A stretch of 8,293 nt of DNA from Palsa-504 sp050010815 (GTDB lineage: Bacteria > Actinomycetota > Actinomycetes > Streptosporangiales > Streptosporangiaceae), in the NCBI GenBank assembly GCA_050010815.1, contig JBEKKH010000339.1, forward strand, positions 1 through 8,293. Direction: 5' to 3'. Both the position numbers and the translations under genes were made by a program. Positions within the stretch are counted from its first letter, which is position 1, and the number at the start of each line of letters is the position of its first letter. Below, in pieces: positions 6,317-8,293 of the stretch. The notes beneath the pieces were generated by a model. It worked only from the letters and a program-made list of their open reading frames with translations. It was not told the origin of the DNA and made no database searches.

Positions 6317-6421
6317 CTCGCCACGGCCGTCCCCCTCGCCACGGCCGTCCCCCTCGCCACGGCCGTCCCCCCGCTCCACCCGCCCGCGATCCCTGACGTC
6401 CCGCTCGCCACGCCCGTCCCA
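6317..6421. repeat. 18-bp tandem repeat in the whiA/MFS convergent spacer
   Basis: CTCGCCACGGCCGTCCCC occurs three times without a mismatch (6317-6334, 6335-6352, 6353-6370). A fourth copy with two mismatches follows at 6404-6421, and the stretch just after the whiA stop (6299-6316) is a decayed relative. Each unit contains the 8-base palindrome ACGGCCGT (6323, 6341, 6359). The whole non-coding spacer is 6296-6490, between two converging stop codons. I see no clear stem plus T-run terminator in it, so termination of both genes may be Rho-dependent or use these stems. Confidence 0.9.
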
Positions 6422-6490
6422 GCTGCCTCACCCGATCCCGCCCAGGGCCGTTTTCCGCGGTGGAGGCACTGGAGTCGCACAATCCTCGGT

Positions 6491-7798
6491 TCAGCGGTGT
6501 CGGGACACGTAGGCGATGGTAGCGGCGAGCAGGGCCAGGAAGGAGATGGTGGTCAGGGCGGTGGGGAGGCCGAATTCGCTGGCCAGGAAACCGATCGCGG
6601 GCGGCCCGAGGAGGAAGCCGCAGTAGCCCAGGGTCGAGGTGAGAGCGACTCCGGCGGATCCGGCGAGCAGGCCCGCGCGCGCGATCGTGACCGGGAACAA
6701 GTTGGCCAGCCCGAGGCCGGTGACGGCGAATCCGGCCAGGGCCAGCCACACGTCGGGGGCGAACGAGGCGAGCAGCATGCCCGCGCCCGCAGCCAGGCCG
6801 CCGAGCGCCAGCACGCGCGTGCGGCCGAGTCGTTCGAGCAGGGCGGTGCCGGACAGCCGGCCGGTCGCCTCGGCCAGCGCGAAGGCCGCGTAGCCCGTGG
6901 CGGCCAGACCAGCGCTGGCACCTAGATCCTGTCTGAGGTGCAGCGCGCCCCAGTCGCCGACGGCGCCCTCGCCGTACGCGGCGCACAGGGCGATAACTGC
7001 GAAGAGCCCGACCACCCGGCCGGTCTGCCACGCGTTGCGCCACGCCGAGGCCGGTCCGGCCGCCTGGGCTGGAGGGACCGTCGGGGCTGGAAGGACCGTC
7101 GGGGTTGGAAGGACCGTCGAGGCTGGAAGGACCTCTGGGGCGAGACTGGACTGCGGGACAGACCGGGCGGGGGTGGTGGCGGGGGACAGGGGGATGGAAT
7201 GCTGGAGCAGGGTCCGGCCCGTGACGGCCGAGACCAGCAGGCAGACGAGCGCGATCAGTGACAGGTGGCGAAGCGGGGACAGGTGCGGCGCCAGCAGGCC
7301 GCCGAGGCCGGCCCCGGCCAGGCCACCGAAGCTCCATGCCGCGTGAAAGCCCGGCATCACCGGCCGGCGCAGGGCGGCCACCATGTCGACCGCGACGGTA
7401 TTCATGGCCACGTTGAGGGAACCGTAGGCGGTCCCGAACACGGCCAGCAGAAGCCCCAGGACGACCGCCGAGTGAGCCAGCGGAGGCAGCAGCACGGTCA
7501 CCGAGAGCAGGACGCAGGACGCCACGGTGATCTGCCTGCTGCCGAACCGTCGGCACAGCGTGCCCGCCAGCAGCATGGTGGCCACGGCTCCGGCCGACAG
7601 GCCGAGTAGCGCGAGCCCGAGGGCTGCCGCCGACGCGTTGACCTGCTCCTTGACCGCGGGTACCCGGACTGCCCAGCTGGCGTAGCTGAACCCCTGAACG
7701 GCAAACACCGCACACAGCGCCACGCGCAGCGGGCCGAGGTCGCCGGATCTGCGCCGCGTCCGGGAACCGGCGCGCTGGACTTTGTTTACCAGCGACAC
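6491..7798 (-). CDS. MFS transporter, MosC/YbjJ-like
   Basis: This is a 435-residue major facilitator superfamily protein of the inner membrane with about twelve hydrophobic segments in two halves. N-terminal markers are SYASWAVRVPAVKE (38-51) after TM1, the loop LCRRFGSRQ (81-89) in the place of the MFS motif A, and FGTAYGSLNVAMNTVAVDM (121-139) followed by MPGFHAAWSFGGLAGAGLG. This pattern resembles E. coli YbjJ and rhizobial MosC, whose substrates are not well established; the direction of transport cannot be told. The loop between the halves (about 201-260) is Pro/Thr/Val-rich and contains four units of the TVLPxP type encoded by an 18-bp tandem repeat. The start is GTG at 7798-7796, six bases after TAACCT, which fits a leaderless transcript; no Shine-Dalgarno is seen. 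A decayed PadR-type regulator lies divergently upstream, suggesting the gene once had a local repressor. Confidence 0.9.
   Translation of the reverse strand: MSLVNKVQRAGSRTRRRSGDLGPLRVALCAVFAVQGFSYASWAVRVPAVKEQVNASAAALGLALLGLSAGAVATMLLAGTLCRRFGSRQITVASCVLLSVTVLLPPLAHSAVVLGLLLAVFGTAYGSLNVAMNTVAVDMVAALRRPVMPGFHAAWSFGGLAGAGLGGLLAPHLSPLRHLSLIALVCLLVSAVTGRTLLQHSIPLSPATTPARSVPQSSLAPEVLPASTVLPTPTVLPAPTVPPAQAAGPASAWRNAWQTGRVVGLFAVIALCAAYGEGAVGDWGALHLRQDLGASAGLAATGYAAFALAEATGRLSGTALLERLGRTRVLALGGLAAGAGMLLASFAPDVWLALAGFAVTGLGLANLFPVTIARAGLLAGSAGVALTSTLGYCGFLLGPPAIGFLASEFGLPTALTTISFLALLAATIAYVSRHR
7069..7140. repeat. 18-bp tandem repeat inside the MFS gene (four units)
   Basis: Four consecutive 18-base units occupy 7069-7086, 7087-7104, 7105-7122 and 7123-7140, with consensus CTGGAAGGACCGTCGGGG and one to four differences per unit. 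They keep the reading frame and encode the hexapeptide-like TVLPxP units at about residues 221-245, in the cytoplasmic loop joining the two six-helix halves. Confidence 0.9.
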
Positions 7799-7810
7799 AA
7801 AGCAAGGTTA
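7799..7810 (-). promoter_or_regulatory. Putative leaderless promoter -10 of the MFS gene
   Basis: On the minus strand TAACCT (7810-7805) fits TANNNT and is followed by six bases (TGCTTT) and then the GTG start. The spacing is the same as at uvrC. A convincing -35 element is not seen 16-19 bases further upstream. Confidence 0.45.
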
Positions 7811-7848
7811 TGCAGCTGGACCGGGCCGGGATCACCAGTCGGGCGGGC

Positions 7849-7982
7849 CGGTCCGGCCTTCTGTCCGAAGGGACATCTATCCGGCGCTGCGTCGGCTGGA
7901 GATTTCCGCCCTACTGGCCAGTACCTGGATGCAGGCGGAGGAACGGAAGCGGCGCGTCTACGGCCTGACCATGGTCGGCCGG
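7849..7982 (+). pseudogene. Degraded PadR-family transcriptional regulator fragment (frameshifted)
   Basis: Positions 7872-7982 translate to DIYPALRRLE, then SALLASTW and ERKRRVYGLT, closely matching the second half of the PadR winged-helix domain ([G][T/D]IYPALRRLE..GL..S.W....RRRYYRLT). Just upstream, the neighbouring frame reads SGLLSEG (7852-7872). Restoring a single lost base at about 7871 would join the two as LLSEGDIYPALRRLE, the expected PadR sequence, so a one-base deletion is the simplest reading. In that upstream frame an ATG occurs at 7810, but the usual N-terminal helices are not recognisable. After 7982 the PadR similarity stops, although the frame stays open to a TAA at 8166-8168 with non-family sequence. 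PadR regulators often sit beside the transporter they repress, so this may be a relic of the MFS gene's regulator. Confidence 0.5.
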
Positions 7983-8168
7983 GTGCCGCGGCAGGCAACG
8001 TTCGTCCCGCTTCCACCAGCTTCGCCGGGGCAGAACCCCGAAGCTGACCCACGGCGATGGACCGTTGGCGTTGCTGGGGTGCACCGGATTGGCCCCGGGC
8101 GCTGCGCGTGCCGGCTGGCGGGGCCCGTCAACCTCACCCGCACCTACTCGCTCATGAATTCCAGCTAA
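7983..8168. other. Gene-free stretch after the PadR relic
   Basis: One plus-strand frame stays open here to a TAA at 8166-8168, but its translation is Pro/Arg-rich and resembles no family I know. I see no ribosome binding site, RNA gene or promoter that can be supported. It is probably decayed sequence. Confidence 0.4.
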
Positions 8169-8180
8169 CCGGTTTTACCT

Positions 8181-8254
8181 GGGAGTATTTTGGCTTCCGG
8201 GAGGATTTTGGGGACCGGGATGCACAAAAAACTCCCCGGAGCCAGAATCCTCCC
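8181..8254. repeat. Inverted/direct repeat cluster near the right edge
   Basis: GGGAGTATTTTGGCTTCCGGG (8181-8201, shown in two parts here: GGGAGTATTTTGG and CTTCCGGG) is the imperfect reverse complement of 8235-8254 (CCCGGAGCC then AGAATCCTCCC), giving arms of about 20 bases around a ~33-base loop. The loop itself holds a second forward copy, GGGAGGATTTTGG (8199-8211), which pairs with CCAGAATCCTCCC (8242-8254) at 12 of 13 positions. A fourth, shorter inverted relative is AAAAAACTCCCC (8225-8236). The two forward copies therefore compete for the same downstream arm. It could be a terminator, an attenuator, an operator array or a small repeat element; nothing in the window decides between these. 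Confidence 0.6.
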
Positions 8255-8293
8255 CGATATGAAGTACCACAGCGCGCTCGCGCCTCACGGCAC

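Noticed and set aside
6317..7140. CRISPR-like array from the 18-bp repeats
   Set aside because: Units are directly adjacent with no spacers, are too short, and one set is coding. No cas genes are present.
6276..7835. 519-codon minus-strand frame over the MFS gene and spacer
   Set aside because: Its translation is Arg/Gly/Pro-rich without membrane segments, whereas the 6491-7798 frame gives a proper twelve-helix carrier. It only stays open through the tandem repeats.
7782..8168. Intact 128-codon plus-strand gene
   Set aside because: Only about 37 residues in the middle match PadR. The beginning overlaps the MFS start and promoter in antisense, the end matches nothing, and no ribosome binding site is seen. 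It was treated as a relic.
8225..8241. Minus-strand CTCC-GG-GGAG stem followed by six T as an intrinsic terminator
   Set aside because: The stem is only four base pairs and no minus-strand gene ending here is visible. It was kept only as part of the repeat cluster.
8259..8293. Possible gene start ATG at 8259 (MKYHSALAPHG)
   Set aside because: There are only eleven codons before the edge and no Shine-Dalgarno or leaderless -10 at the right spacing. It cannot be supported.

Overview
The window looks like chromosomal DNA from a high-GC actinobacterium. The main evidence is the contiguous block uvrC - rapZ - yvcK - whiA (1264-6295, + strand), a well-known actinobacterial and Gram-positive gene order. 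The whiA product begins MAMT..VKDE and ends in a WhiA-type HTH, which fits a member of a sporulating or filamentous lineage. Codon usage is strongly G/C at third positions. Two genes start with GTG exactly six bases after a TANNNT hexamer, the pattern of leaderless actinobacterial transcripts. I cannot place the genus.

Layout: (i) 1-1203, - strand: N-terminal 401 codons of an MMPL/RND-type membrane transporter, cut by the window edge. (ii) 1204-1263: short divergent promoter region with a symmetric -10 element and several small inverted repeats. (iii) 1264-6295, + strand: uvrC (DNA excision repair nuclease), rapZ (P-loop nucleotide and RNA/metabolite-binding regulator), yvcK (CofD-like gluconeogenesis/cell-envelope factor) and whiA (sporulation/cell-division transcription factor). 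These genes overlap or nearly abut, so they are probably one operon. (iv) 6296-6490: convergent intergenic spacer holding an 18-bp tandem repeat. (v) 6491-7798, - strand: a MosC/YbjJ-like MFS transporter with a repeat-built loop between its two halves. (vi) 7799-8293: no intact gene, but a degraded PadR-family regulator fragment facing away from the MFS gene and a cluster of inverted/direct repeats near the right edge.

The most unusual feature is a family of very G/C-rich palindromic repeats embedded in the operon's coding sequence. One copy lies in the linker between the two catalytic parts of UvrC, a second set forms the UvrC C-terminal tail at the uvrC/rapZ junction, and a third forms the last ~45 codons of yvcK directly before the whiA ribosome binding site. 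The copy inside uvrC and the last copy in yvcK match at 28 of 29 positions in opposite orientations, and both are read as PGGRPPG. These look like mobile or amplified mini-repeats tolerated in linkers and tails. At the two gene junctions they may also act as RNA hairpins that tune expression of rapZ and whiA. No wholly new multi-gene system is evident; the core genes are conserved housekeeping and developmental genes.
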